64,000 nt of DNA from Streptomyces sp. NBC_01142. GTDB taxonomy: Bacteria > Actinomycetota > Actinomycetes > Streptomycetales > Streptomycetaceae. Both the position numbers and the translations under genes were made by a program. The stretch lies in contig NZ_JAPEOR010000002.1 in the NCBI RefSeq assembly GCF_026341125.1, positions 2,776,001 through 2,840,000 on the forward strand. Reading direction: 5' to 3'. Below the pieces are notes generated by a model that saw only the letters and a program-made list of their open reading frames with translations, did no database searches and had not been told where the DNA came from. This document shows, piece after piece, positions 52,635 to 62,016 of this stretch. Positions within the stretch are counted from its first letter, which is position 1. Each line of letters starts with the position of its first letter.

Positions 52635-54050
52635 ATGCGAGATCCGCTGTCCGTCTTCACGGATGCCTTCACCTCCTTCCTCTTCGGGAAGGTGGAGACG
52701 ACGCGCCTTCCCGTCCGTACGTCCACGGGGCAGGCGCAGGCCGTCTACCTCCCCACCGCCGCGCCGGGCCTCGGCGACTCGGGCGTCATCATCGGCCGCG
52801 AGGTGTACAGCGGCAAGGGCTACATCTACGACCCGTTCCAGCTGTACGGCCAGCAGCTCCCGGCCCCCCACTGGCTGGTGCTCGGCGAGTCGGGCAACGG
52901 CAAGTCGGCGCTGGAGAAGACGTACGTCCTCCGGCAGTTGCGCTTCAGGGACCGCCAGGTGGTGGTGCTGGACGCGCAGGGCGAGGACGGCGTCGGCGAG
53001 TGGAACCTCATCGCGCAGGAGCTGGGAATAACCCCCATCCGGCTCGACCCCATGACGGCGCTGGACGGCGGCATCCGACTCAACCCACTGGACCCGTCGA
53101 TCACCACGACCGGCCAGCTGGCTCTGCTCCGTACGATCATCGAGGTCGCGATGGGGCACGGGCTCGACGAGCGGTCCGGCTTCGCGCTGAAGGTGGCGCA
53201 CGCGTACGTCAACGAGACGATCCTCGACCGGCAGCCGGTGCTCACCGACATCGTGGACCAGCTGCGGCACCCGGAGCCGGAGTCCGCCGAGGCGATGAAC
53301 GTCGACATCGACGACGTACGGGCGTGGGGCCTGGATGTCGCGCTGGTGCTGGACCGGCTGGTCGACGGTGACCTGCGGGGCATGTTCGACGGTCCGACGA
53401 CGGTCGGGATCGACCTGGACGCGCCGCTGATCGTCTTCGACCTGTCGCACATCGACCGGAACTCCATCGCGATGCCGATCCTGATGGCGATCGTGGGGGT
53501 GTGGCTGGAGCACACCTGGATCCGTCCCGACCGAAAGAAACGCATCTTCCTGGTGGAAGAGGCATGGCACATCATCAACAGCCCCTTCGTCGCCCAGCTC
53601 TTCCAGCGGCTGCTGAAGTTCGGCCGCCGGCTGGGTCTGTCGTTCGTCGCGGTCGTCCACCACCTGAGCGATGTGGTCGACGGGGCGGCGGCGCGGGAAG
53701 CTGCGGCGATCCTGAAAATGGCGTCGACACGGACGATCTACGCACAGAAGGCGGACGAGGCCCGGGCGACGGGACGGGTGCTCGGCCTGCCGCGCTGGGC
53801 TGTGGAGATCATCCCTACGCTCACCCCCGGCATCGCGGTCTGGGACGTCAACGGCAACGTCCAAGTGGTCAAACACCTGGTGACGGAGGCGGAGCGACCA
53901 CTGGTCTTCACCGACCGGGCGATGACGGAGTCGTCCGGACCTGCGCTGCCCGAGGACGTAGCGGCCGCGGAGTGGGAGGCGGAGGAGCGCGCGGCCCTGA
54001 TCGAGCGGCAGAAGATGGACGCGGAGTCCTCCGAGTCGACGGTGGCGTGA
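52635..54050 (+). CDS. VirB4-type secretion ATPase
   Basis: This 471-residue cytoplasmic ATPase has Walker A GESGNGKS (84-91), Walker B RIFLVEEAW (about 303-311) and the VirB4/TraC-type segments RLNPLDPS, FDLSHIDRN and MASTRTIYAQKADEA. It powers assembly or substrate transfer in type IV machines. It lacks the VirB4 N-terminal domain, which is encoded by the upstream gene, so VirB4 is split into two polypeptides. The coupling-protein-like gene starts 1 bp after its stop codon. Confidence 0.9.
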   Translation: MRDPLSVFTDAFTSFLFGKVETTRLPVRTSTGQAQAVYLPTAAPGLGDSGVIIGREVYSGKGYIYDPFQLYGQQLPAPHWLVLGESGNGKSALEKTYVLRQLRFRDRQVVVLDAQGEDGVGEWNLIAQELGITPIRLDPMTALDGGIRLNPLDPSITTTGQLALLRTIIEVAMGHGLDERSGFALKVAHAYVNETILDRQPVLTDIVDQLRHPEPESAEAMNVDIDDVRAWGLDVALVLDRLVDGDLRGMFDGPTTVGIDLDAPLIVFDLSHIDRNSIAMPILMAIVGVWLEHTWIRPDRKKRIFLVEEAWHIINSPFVAQLFQRLLKFGRRLGLSFVAVVHHLSDVVDGAAAREAAAILKMASTRTIYAQKADEARATGRVLGLPRWAVEIIPTLTPGIAVWDVNGNVQVVKHLVTEAERPLVFTDRAMTESSGPALPEDVAAAEWEAEERAALIERQKMDAESSESTVA

Positions 54051-54051
54051 C

Positions 54052-56037
54052 ATGCGCGAACGTCACAACCGTCACGACCGCCGCCCTCAGCGGGACGACG
54101 AGCGCGGCATCCCTGACGGCCTGTTGGTGGGGCTGCTCGGCTTCGTACTCGGACTGACGCTGCTCGTCTGGACGGCCACGGGGCTGGCAGGCGTGCTGTC
54201 GCACGGCGCCTGGCCGGCGGGGGTCACGTTCGGCAACACGCCGCCCGCGATGCGCGCGCTCGCGTCCGAGCCCCACGACCTCGCGTCCGCCTGGCCGAAC
54301 ACACCCAAGGCAGAACTGTCGGGGTACGGGCTGTTCTGGGGCCTGGCCATCGGCGAGTTGATGGTCCTGGTGGTCCTCACGGTATTCGTCCTGGGCACCC
54401 TGGCACGCTGGCGCGCGGTCCGGGCCCGCGCCGGCGCCCATGTCCCAACCGAGGCCCGGGAGAGCCTGCACACGAAGCGGGAGAGCCTGCGTACGAAGAA
54501 GGGGGCGCCCGGCCGGAACCGCCGCGCCCCCGCCCGTCCGCGCACGGAGCAGCGGGCGGCCGAGTGGGACTTCCCCACCGCCCCCGAGCCCGGCACCACG
54601 GCCGACCGGGACGCAGCCACGGGCATGAGTGCGGGCGCGGGCGCGGACGGCGGGTACCGCTCAGAAGGACGCCGCCCCGGCCACCCACAGGACGCCGCCC
54701 CGGACCCGGCGCACACGGGTGACAGCCCCCGCCAACCCCGGACGGCCGACCACGGGGCGAGCGAGCGGGACCGCCACGACGCCTACGGGCCGAGCATCTC
54801 CGCAGGCCCCCACCCCCTCGGAGAGCCCCTCGCCGAACAGGGAGCGAGCGGGTGGGACCTGAACGACACCCACGGGTCCGTGCACCCCGCGGACCCGGCC
54901 CACCCCGGCCCGTACACCGCGCCCGCAGGCCACCCGCAGCTCGCCGACCGCGGAGCAGGGCGGGGCCTCCACAGCGCCCACGGCGCCCACAGACCCGCCA
55001 CCCACGGACCCGGCACCCACGCGGACTCCGCCACCGCAGGCCCCCACCCCCTCGCCGGACAAGGGGCGAGCGCGCGGGACCCCCTCGGCTCCCATCCCGC
55101 CGTCCCCGCCCCCCGCGCCCCCCGTGTCCTCTACGGCGACCCCGCCACCCGCCGCCCCGCCACCGTCCAGGCCGTCCTGGACGCCGAAGGACCCGCGCTC
55201 GTCGTCACCTCCGACCCCACGGTGTGGGCGGAGACCAAGGACGCGCGGGCCAAGCTCGGGCCCGTCCTCGTGTACGACCCCGGGCATCTGTGCGACACCC
55301 CCGCCCGCCTCCACTGGTCGCCCACCGCGCACTGCGAGGACCCCGCCAGGGCCCAGGAACGCGCCCACGCCCTCCTCGCGCCCGTACGGCCCCGCGCCCT
55401 CCTCGACGCCGCCATGGCGGACACGGCGGAAACACTCCTCCATTGCTGGCTGCACGCCGCGGCCGTGGACGGGCGTCCGTTCAAGCAGCTCCACCGCTGG
55501 GCGCAGGGCGGCAGTGCCCATGACGCCGTACGGATCCTCCGTACGCACCCCAAGGCCACCGCCGGACTCGCCGGGCTGCTCGAGTCCGCCCTCACCGCGC
55601 ACCCCGAACGCCGCGAAATCGCTCAGCAGTTGGTGGTCCGCGCGCTCTCCGCGCTCTCCTCGGTCCACATCCGTGAGGCGTGCACCCCGAACCGAACCGA
55701 TTCGCTCATCCTGGAATCATTCGTGAACGAAGGGGGCACGCTTTATGTGGTCGGTGAACCCATCGAGGACCCCAGGGCGCACCCCGGGGCGATGCCCCTG
55801 CTCACCGCACTCGCCTCAGACGTGGTCGAGCGCGGCCGCCGCATGGCCGCACGGTCATCCGACGGTCGCCTCGACCCACCAATGACGCTCGTCCTCGACG
55901 ACGTCGCGGCCGTGGCTCCCCTCCCCCGTCTCCCGGAGCTGCTGGCAACCGGTCAGGACCACGGCCTGCCGGCCCTCGTCCTGCTCCGTTCCGCGGAACA
56001 GGCGCGCGCCCGCTGGAGCGAGGCACTCAACCAGTAG
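54052..56037 (+). CDS. VirD4/TraG-like coupling protein lacking Walker A
   Basis: The protein has 661 residues: two membrane helices (24-44, 93-118), a ~200-residue Pro/His-rich linker with about four degenerate 35-residue repeats (TADHGASERD, LAEQGASGWD, LADRGAGRGL, LAGQGASARD) and a C-terminal TraG/VirD4-like domain. The Walker B region LVLDDVAAVAPLPRLPELL and following ATGQDHGLPALVLLRSAEQA match coupling proteins. Where GxxGxGKT is expected the sequence reads GDPATRRPATV, with no lysine. It is therefore probably an inactive or non-hydrolysing homologue. Confidence 0.75.
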   Translation: MRERHNRHDRRPQRDDERGIPDGLLVGLLGFVLGLTLLVWTATGLAGVLSHGAWPAGVTFGNTPPAMRALASEPHDLASAWPNTPKAELSGYGLFWGLAIGELMVLVVLTVFVLGTLARWRAVRARAGAHVPTEARESLHTKRESLRTKKGAPGRNRRAPARPRTEQRAAEWDFPTAPEPGTTADRDAATGMSAGAGADGGYRSEGRRPGHPQDAAPDPAHTGDSPRQPRTADHGASERDRHDAYGPSISAGPHPLGEPLAEQGASGWDLNDTHGSVHPADPAHPGPYTAPAGHPQLADRGAGRGLHSAHGAHRPATHGPGTHADSATAGPHPLAGQGASARDPLGSHPAVPAPRAPRVLYGDPATRRPATVQAVLDAEGPALVVTSDPTVWAETKDARAKLGPVLVYDPGHLCDTPARLHWSPTAHCEDPARAQERAHALLAPVRPRALLDAAMADTAETLLHCWLHAAAVDGRPFKQLHRWAQGGSAHDAVRILRTHPKATAGLAGLLESALTAHPERREIAQQLVVRALSALSSVHIREACTPNRTDSLILESFVNEGGTLYVVGEPIEDPRAHPGAMPLLTALASDVVERGRRMAARSSDGRLDPPMTLVLDDVAAVAPLPRLPELLATGQDHGLPALVLLRSAEQARARWSEALNQ

Positions 56038-56170
56038 CCGGGGGTGGTGCCAGCGACACCCCCCAACCTGCCTGCTACGCCCACTGACCCGCGCCCCCCG
56101 GCACGGCAGAGTCATAGCCAAGCCCAGCGACGAAGCCCCGCTCGGCACTACGACTCAGGGGGTCCCGCCC

Positions 56171-57757
56171 ATGCCTACTCGACGTCAAGTCCTCGGTACC
56201 GCAGCCGCACTGACCGGCACGGCGCTCGTCGGCGGGACGCCCACCCCCGCGACCGCGACCGCGACAGCCACCGCAACGGCGACCGGGACCGCCACCGCAA
56301 CGGCGACCGCGACCGGGACCGGGACCACCACTCCCCACCCCGACGCGCTCCTCGCCCTCACCCACGCCACGCTCGTCGAGGGCGCGCGCACCCTCCCCGG
56401 CCAGACCCTCCTCGTCCGCGCCGGCCGTATCGTCCGCTCCGGCAGCAGCGCGGAGGTCGTGGTCCCGCGCAGCGCACGGACCGTCGATCTGCGCGGCAAG
56501 TACGTCATCCCCGGCCTGGTCGAGTCCCACGTCCACACCTCGGGCCCCGAAGAGGTCCTCGCACCGCTCTTCCCGCTGACCGGCGTCACGTCCGTACGGG
56601 AGATGTGGGGCACGCCCGAGCACCACGCGTGGCGGCAGCGGGTCACCAGCGGCAAACTCCTCGGCCCCCGCTGGGTGATCGCCGGCCCGCTCGTCGACGG
56701 CCCGCCCACCCTCTTCACGCAGGACACCGGCAACGCGGTGATCGAGGTGCGCGACGAGGCCTCGGCCCGCCGCGCCGTACGACAGGTCAAGCGGGCCGGC
56801 GCGGACTTCGTCAAGGTCTACTCCCGCCTCTCGCGCCCCGCCTACCTCGCCCTCGCGGACGAGGCCCGCCGGCAGGGCATCCGGTTCGCGGGCCACTGCC
56901 CGGACTCCATGACCATCGCGGAGTGCAGCGACGCCGGGCAGCAGACCATCGAGCATCTGCACGCGCTCCTGCTGGCGACCTCCTCGAAGGAGAAGGAGAT
57001 CCGCCGCCGCCTCGCGGACGTACGGCTCGACCCGAACGAGCCCTCCAGCCTGGCCCGCTACAACTCCTGGTTCCGCCAGGTGCACGAGCTGGAGTACGAA
57101 GCCGTACGCAGCTACGACCCCGGCCGGGCCCGCGCCCTCTTCGACCGCCTCGCCGCCAACGGCACCCGTGTCGTGCCGACCCTGTCGGTCCACCACACCC
57201 TGGAGCGCCCGGACGAGCTCCCGGCCACGCAGGAGGGGACGGCTCAGTCGCAGTACCTGCCGTCCTGGATGGTGAAGAGCTGGCCGGTCACATGGGAGGC
57301 CCTGATCGGCGGCCGCACCCCTCGCGAGGCGACCCGTATCCGGCAGATCTACGCGCACCGGCTGCGTCTGGTCGCGGAACTGCACGGCGCGGGCGTGGAG
57401 TTGCTGGCAGGCACCGACAGCGGCACCGGCTATCTCGTGCCCGGCTTCTCGCTCCATGACGAGATGGCGCTGCTCGCCGGGGCCGGCCTGCCCGCCCACC
57501 GGGTGCTGGAGTCCGCGACGACCGCGCCCTCCCGGATGCTGGGACTCGACGACCGCAGGGCCGATCTGGTGGTGCTGGACGCGAACCCGCTCACCGACAT
57601 CCGGCACACTCGCCGTATCGACTCGGTGGTCGTCGCCGGCCGCTATATCGACCGGACGGAGCGCGGGCGGCTGCTGGCGCAGGTCAAGAAGGCCGCGGCG
57701 GCGAGCCGGCCGCCCGCCGGCGCCGCCACCGCAACCGGCCTCCGCCCCTGCTGCTAG
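56171..57757 (+). CDS. Secreted amidohydrolase
   Basis: This 528-residue metal-dependent hydrolase has a Tat signal (TRRQVLGTAAALTG) followed by an Ala-Thr repeat tract (ACCGCG-type DNA repeats, residues 27-53). The TIM-barrel metal ligands are HVH (SHVHTS), a lysine in DFVKVYSR, His in FAGHCPDS and IEHLH, and Asp in AGTDSGTG, as in imidazolonepropionase/prolidase-type amidohydrolases. It ends in two cysteines. The substrate is unknown. It follows the secretion-like operon but has its own leader. Confidence 0.88.
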   Translation: MPTRRQVLGTAAALTGTALVGGTPTPATATATATATATGTATATATATGTGTTTPHPDALLALTHATLVEGARTLPGQTLLVRAGRIVRSGSSAEVVVPRSARTVDLRGKYVIPGLVESHVHTSGPEEVLAPLFPLTGVTSVREMWGTPEHHAWRQRVTSGKLLGPRWVIAGPLVDGPPTLFTQDTGNAVIEVRDEASARRAVRQVKRAGADFVKVYSRLSRPAYLALADEARRQGIRFAGHCPDSMTIAECSDAGQQTIEHLHALLLATSSKEKEIRRRLADVRLDPNEPSSLARYNSWFRQVHELEYEAVRSYDPGRARALFDRLAANGTRVVPTLSVHHTLERPDELPATQEGTAQSQYLPSWMVKSWPVTWEALIGGRTPREATRIRQIYAHRLRLVAELHGAGVELLAGTDSGTGYLVPGFSLHDEMALLAGAGLPAHRVLESATTAPSRMLGLDDRRADLVVLDANPLTDIRHTRRIDSVVVAGRYIDRTERGRLLAQVKKAAAASRPPAGAATATGLRPCC

Positions 57758-57808
57758 CCACCCGCCTCTTGCCCACGCCCGCGCACACGGCTTCGCCGGC
57801 ACGCCGCC

Positions 57809-58366
57809 CTAGCGCAGAACCTCCATCTCCCGTTCCCATGCCGTGGGATCCCCCGGCATGGGAACCGCATCACCGCTCGGCAGGAACCCGATGCGCCGGT
57901 AGAAGGCGGCCGCACGCGCATTGCGCTCGTGCACATACAGCCGCACCCGCTGGATACGCGGCCCCTCCAGCGCCCAGGACCACTCCAGGGCCGCCTCGAA
58001 CAGCCCCTCCGCCACACCCGCGCCGCGCGCCTCGGGCCGTACGAACACCCCGACCACATGCGTCTGGTCCATCTTCGCCGCCTCACCGAACCGCACCTCC
58101 CCGGCCGGCCGCTCGACCAGTACGGTGAGCGTCCCCACCCACTGCCCGTCCGGGGCATCCGGGCTCTCGGCGATGAACTGGCGCGACACAACCCCCTCAG
58201 CGGCCGCCGAGGTCCGGTCCTGCCAGAACGGATCGGGCTTCTCGACGGCCTGCTCGTACGTCTCCAGGAAGGCAAGCGGCGCGGCCGGATCCCGCAGGGC
58301 GGCAAGCCGGATCTCCCGGGCCTTCGCCCACTCCTCGGCGCGCACGGCGCGGATGACATAGTCCAT
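57809..58366 (-). CDS. GNAT-family N-acetyltransferase
   Basis: This 185-residue acetyltransferase has the acetyl-CoA loop VRPEARGAGVAEGL and the closing ERNARAAAFYRRIGFLPSG. The substrate is unknown. It is convergent with the amidohydrolase and divergent from the ABC transporter operon; both starts sit close to the shared 130-bp promoter region. Confidence 0.9.
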   Translation of the reverse strand: MDYVIRAVRAEEWAKAREIRLAALRDPAAPLAFLETYEQAVEKPDPFWQDRTSAAAEGVVSRQFIAESPDAPDGQWVGTLTVLVERPAGEVRFGEAAKMDQTHVVGVFVRPEARGAGVAEGLFEAALEWSWALEGPRIQRVRLYVHERNARAAAFYRRIGFLPSGDAVPMPGDPTAWEREMEVLR

Positions 58367-58497
58367 TCGCCGATACTGACCCGGACCCCATCCCTGAGCA
58401 ACGCGGTTTGGCCGTCGTACCCCGGTACTACTCGCCGTACCCCGCTCCCGCCCCCGGTCGGATGTCCCGCCGCCGCCCGCTCCGTAGCGTCGAAGAC

Positions 58498-59439
58498 ATG
58501 ATCAAGCCACCCGGAATCGAAGCAGCCGGACTCACCAAGCGGTACGGCGACAAGACCGTCGTCCAGGACCTGAGCTTCACCGTCAGGCCCGGCACTGTCA
58601 CCGGCTTCCTCGGCCCGAACGGTGCCGGGAAGTCCACCACCATGCGGATGCTGCTCGGCCTGGACGCGCCGACCCGCGGCCACTCCACCATCGGCGGCCG
58701 CGCGTACGTCACCCATGCCGCGCCGCTGCACCAGGTGGGCGCGCTCCTCGAGGCCCGCTCCGTCCACCCGGGCCGTTCCGCCCACCATCATCTGATGGCG
58801 CTGGCCCACACCCACGGCATCCCCAAGAGCCGCGTCCTGCGCGTCCTGGACCTCGCCGGGATCAGCCAGGTGGCGGGCAGGCGGGTGAAGGGCTTCTCGC
58901 TCGGCATGGGCCAGCGGCTCGGCATCGCCGCCGCCCTGCTGGGCGACCCGGCCACCGTCATCCTCGACGAGCCCGTCAACGGCCTCGACCCCGAGGGCGT
59001 GCTGTGGATCCGAAACCTCCTCAAGTCCCTTGCCGCGGAAGGCCGTACGGTCCTCGTCTCCTCCCACCTCATGAGCGAGATGGCACTCACCGCGGACCAC
59101 TTGGTCATCATCGGCCGCGGCCGACTGCTTGCCGACACCACGGTTTCGGACTTCGTACGCGAATCCGGCGCCGCGGCGGTCAAGGTCGTCACCCCCGAGG
59201 CGGGCCTGCTGGCCGAGCTCCTCGCCGGCCCCGGCATCGAGATCGCCGGCGGCCCGCCGGGCACCCTCGAAGTCCGAGGCACCAACAGCGAGCACATCGG
59301 CCGCACCGCCGCCGCCCACGCCATCCCGCTCCATGAACTCACCCCGCACACCGCCTCGCTGGAGCAGGCCTTCATGGACCTGACCCGCGACACGGTCCAG
59401 TACCGGGCCACCGCGGCCCTGACGGGAGCAGCGACATGA
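58498..59439 (+). CDS. ABC exporter ATPase
   Basis: This 313-residue ATPase of the DrrA/CcmA-type has Walker A GPNGAGKST, signature FSLGMGQRLGIAAAL (the Gly-rich form common in this class), Walker B VILDEPVNGLDP and the H loop SSHLMSEM. The ATG at 58498 closely follows a TAGCGT -10-like box, so it may be leaderless. It overlaps the permease gene by 4 bp. The substrate is probably an antibiotic, peptide or lipid. Confidence 0.9.
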   Translation: MIKPPGIEAAGLTKRYGDKTVVQDLSFTVRPGTVTGFLGPNGAGKSTTMRMLLGLDAPTRGHSTIGGRAYVTHAAPLHQVGALLEARSVHPGRSAHHHLMALAHTHGIPKSRVLRVLDLAGISQVAGRRVKGFSLGMGQRLGIAAALLGDPATVILDEPVNGLDPEGVLWIRNLLKSLAAEGRTVLVSSHLMSEMALTADHLVIIGRGRLLADTTVSDFVRESGAAAVKVVTPEAGLLAELLAGPGIEIAGGPPGTLEVRGTNSEHIGRTAAAHAIPLHELTPHTASLEQAFMDLTRDTVQYRATAALTGAAT

Positions 59440-60218
59440 GCACCCCGGTCATCCCCACGGCCTACCGTGTGACGCCCGCCCGGGTCATGCGCTCCGAATG
59501 GCACAAGTTGTGGTCGCTGCGCTCGACCTGGATCACGCTGATCTCCGCGTACATGCTGATCCTCGGCATCGGCATCCTGATGGGCACCACCTACGACGGC
59601 GACGACTCCGACGTCGACACCATCACCCTGGTCCTGCTCGGCACCCAGCTCGCACAGATCTTCCTCGCGGTGCTCGGCATCCTGGTCACCGCCGGCGAGT
59701 ACTCAACAGGCATGATCCGGGCGTCCCTCATGGCGGTGCCCCGCAGGCTGCCGGTGCTCTGGTCCAAGGCGGCGGTCTTCGGCGCCCTCGTGTTCGGGCT
59801 GTCCCTCGTGACGGTCTTCGCCACGTTCCTCATCGCGCAGATCTTCCTGGCGGGCACGGAACAGGCCCGCTCCCTGGGTGATCCCGGCATCGCACGGGCG
59901 CTGTTCGGCAGCGCGGCCGCCCTCACTCTGCTGGGTCTGCTGGCCCTGGGCCTCGGAGCGCTGGTGCGGTCGGTGCCCGGCGCCATCGGCGCCTACATCG
60001 GCGGCGTACTGATCCTGCCCGAGGTGCTGGCCATGCTGCCGTACGACGCCGTGAGCACCGCCATGAGGTACTTCCCCACCAAGGCGGTCGAGGCGCTCAC
60101 CACCTCCCAGCAGCTGCCGGGCACCGCCTCGCCGGGTGCGGCGCTGCTCGCCCTGATTCTCTGGGCGGCGGCAGCGGTGGGCGCGGCCGGGCTGCTGCTC
60201 AAACGACGCGACGTATGA
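59436..60218 (+). CDS. ABC exporter permease
   Basis: This 260-residue ABC-2-type membrane protein has six helices (for example STWITLISAYMLILGIGILM and ALLALILWAAAAVGAAGLLL). It starts with ATGA overlapping the ATPase stop codon and forms the exporter with it. The histidine kinase gene follows 25 bp later, so exporter and two-component system were one regulatory unit. Confidence 0.88.
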   Translation: MSTPVIPTAYRVTPARVMRSEWHKLWSLRSTWITLISAYMLILGIGILMGTTYDGDDSDVDTITLVLLGTQLAQIFLAVLGILVTAGEYSTGMIRASLMAVPRRLPVLWSKAAVFGALVFGLSLVTVFATFLIAQIFLAGTEQARSLGDPGIARALFGSAAALTLLGLLALGLGALVRSVPGAIGAYIGGVLILPEVLAMLPYDAVSTAMRYFPTKAVEALTTSQQLPGTASPGAALLALILWAAAAVGAAGLLLKRRDV

Positions 60219-60243
60219 CCCGCTCCCGTACGAGGATGGCCAC

Positions 60244-62016
60244 GTGACGCACGAGTCTGAGGAGAGCCGGGGCGCCCCGGACCAGGACTGGTCCGCGGGC
60301 GCCCCGCCGCTCACCCGGTACATCCAGGGCCGCCTCCAGCGCATACGCACCTTCGACCGGCGCCGCCCGCTGGTCTGGGACGTACTGCTGACCGGCTTCT
60401 ATGTGACGGTCGCGGGCATCGACCTCACCAGCGGCGGCTGGCGCAACATCACGCAGAACCCGAATGCGCCGACCTGGCTGCTGGCCGTGCTGACCGTCGG
60501 CTTCACCGTGCCGCTGCTGTGGCGGCGTACGCACCCGTTCGCCGTCTTCCTCGTCATGGCCCCGCTCGCGGTGGTCAACAGCGGGACCGGCGCCGTCCTG
60601 CAGGCTGCTCTGATCCAGCTGCTGGTCGTGTTCCATGTCGCGCTGCGGCTGCCGCTGAAGGTACTGGCCTGGACTGTGGGGCTGGCTGCCGTGCCGCTGA
60701 TCGTGGGTGCGGTGCGCCATCCGCAGGGCAGTTGGGACCAGCAGATCATCCCGACGATGTGGTCGGCCGTGATCGCCTCGCTGCTGGGCATCGCGGTCCG
60801 TACGCGCAGGGAGTACACCGCCTCCCTGGTGGAGCGTGCCCGCCAGCTCGAGGTCGAGCGCGACCAGCAGGCCCGGCTCGCCGCGGCCGCCGAACGCACC
60901 CGTATCGCCAGGGAGATGCACGACATCATCGGCCACAACCTGTCGGTGATCACGGGCCTGGCGGACGGCGGCACCTACGCGGCGGCCAAGAACCCCGAGC
61001 GCGCCGGACAGGCTCTCGACGCCATCGCCACCACCAGCCGGCAGGCCCTCTCCGAACTGCGCCGACTGCTGGGGGTCCTGCGCGAGGACTCCCCGACAGC
61101 CGAACTCGCCCCGCAGCCTTCGCTCTCCGACCTCGACCAGTTGGTGGAGGGAGTGGACGCGGCGGGCCTGCCGGTCCGTATGACGGTCACGGGCAGCCCG
61201 GATTCGGTGCCGGCCGGGATGCAGCTCACCGTCTACCGGGTTGTTCAGGAGGCATTGACGAACACCCTGAAGCACGGGGGCCGGCCGGCGACCGCGGAGG
61301 TGGAAGTGGCGTACGCACAGGAGGGGGTAACGGTGACGGTCACGGACACGGGGACCGGCAGAACGGAAGGTGCGAACCGTGGCGTCGAAGGCCGCGGCAT
61401 CACCGGCATGCGGGAGCGAACGGCCCTGTACGACGGGACACTTGAGGCCGGTCCGCTGCCGGTGCCGGCCGTCGGCTGGCGCGTCCATATGATCTGCCGC
61501 ACTCGCCTCTCCCGCCCCTGTCACACCTACCGCCTCTCTCACATCTGCCACATCCCCCGCACCATCCCTCGCACCCCTCGCCTCTGCCGGAGGGCACCAC
61601 CCCGTGACGACCGTACTGATCGTCGACGACCAGCCGATGCAGCGTTTCGGCTTCCGCATGCTGCTCGAGAGCCAGGACGACATGGAGCTCCTCGGCGAGG
61701 CCGCGGACGGCGCCGAGGCGGTGCGTCTGGTGTCCCGGCTCCACCCGGACGTGGTCCTGATGGACGTCCGTATGCCGGGCCTGGACGGCAATCCGTGCGG
61801 TGGCGAGCGGCGACGCGGTGGTCGCGCCGAGCCTCACGCGTCGTCTCCTCGACATGTACGCCCATCATCTGCCGATCGCCCCGGACGCGCCCCTGTCCCC
61901 CGATCCACGGCTGGCAGGTCTCACCGAACGCGAACGGGAAATCCTCACCGTCATCGGCCAGGGCTGGACGAACACCGAGATCGCGTCCCGTCTCCACCTC
62001 GCCGAATCGACAGTGA
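60244..62016 (+). CDS. NarL-type sensor histidine kinase, C-terminus frameshifted
   Basis: The kinase has several N-terminal membrane helices, the HisKA_3 site AREMHDIIGHNLSVI and a HATPase domain (VVQEALTNTLKHG, DTGTG, GRGITGMRERTALYDG). After GWRVHM at about 61494 the frame runs on as out-of-frame sequence into the regulator gene, giving 590 residues. The other frame downstream reads LPHSPLPPLSHLPP ... PLPEGTTP and stops at 61607, overlapping the regulator's GTG by the usual 4 bp. One base was therefore probably lost or gained near 61490. The catalytic core is intact. Confidence 0.8.
   Translation: MTHESEESRGAPDQDWSAGAPPLTRYIQGRLQRIRTFDRRRPLVWDVLLTGFYVTVAGIDLTSGGWRNITQNPNAPTWLLAVLTVGFTVPLLWRRTHPFAVFLVMAPLAVVNSGTGAVLQAALIQLLVVFHVALRLPLKVLAWTVGLAAVPLIVGAVRHPQGSWDQQIIPTMWSAVIASLLGIAVRTRREYTASLVERARQLEVERDQQARLAAAAERTRIAREMHDIIGHNLSVITGLADGGTYAAAKNPERAGQALDAIATTSRQALSELRRLLGVLREDSPTAELAPQPSLSDLDQLVEGVDAAGLPVRMTVTGSPDSVPAGMQLTVYRVVQEALTNTLKHGGRPATAEVEVAYAQEGVTVTVTDTGTGRTEGANRGVEGRGITGMRERTALYDGTLEAGPLPVPAVGWRVHMICRTRLSRPCHTYRLSHICHIPRTIPRTPRLCRRAPPRDDRTDRRRPADAAFRLPHAAREPGRHGAPRRGRGRRRGGASGVPAPPGRGPDGRPYAGPGRQSVRWRAATRWSRRASRVVSSTCTPIICRSPRTRPCPPIHGWQVSPNANGKSSPSSARAGRTPRSRPVSTSPNRQ

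Noticed and set aside
50718..54053. A 1111-codon open frame opposite the T4SS-like genes
   Set aside because: It is antisense to three genes with clear motifs (VirB4 Walker A/B), and its own translation is low complexity without domains.
44951..56037. Integrative conjugative element
   Set aside because: There is no integrase, relaxase, replication gene, tRNA or flanking direct repeat, and base composition and codon use match the neighbours.
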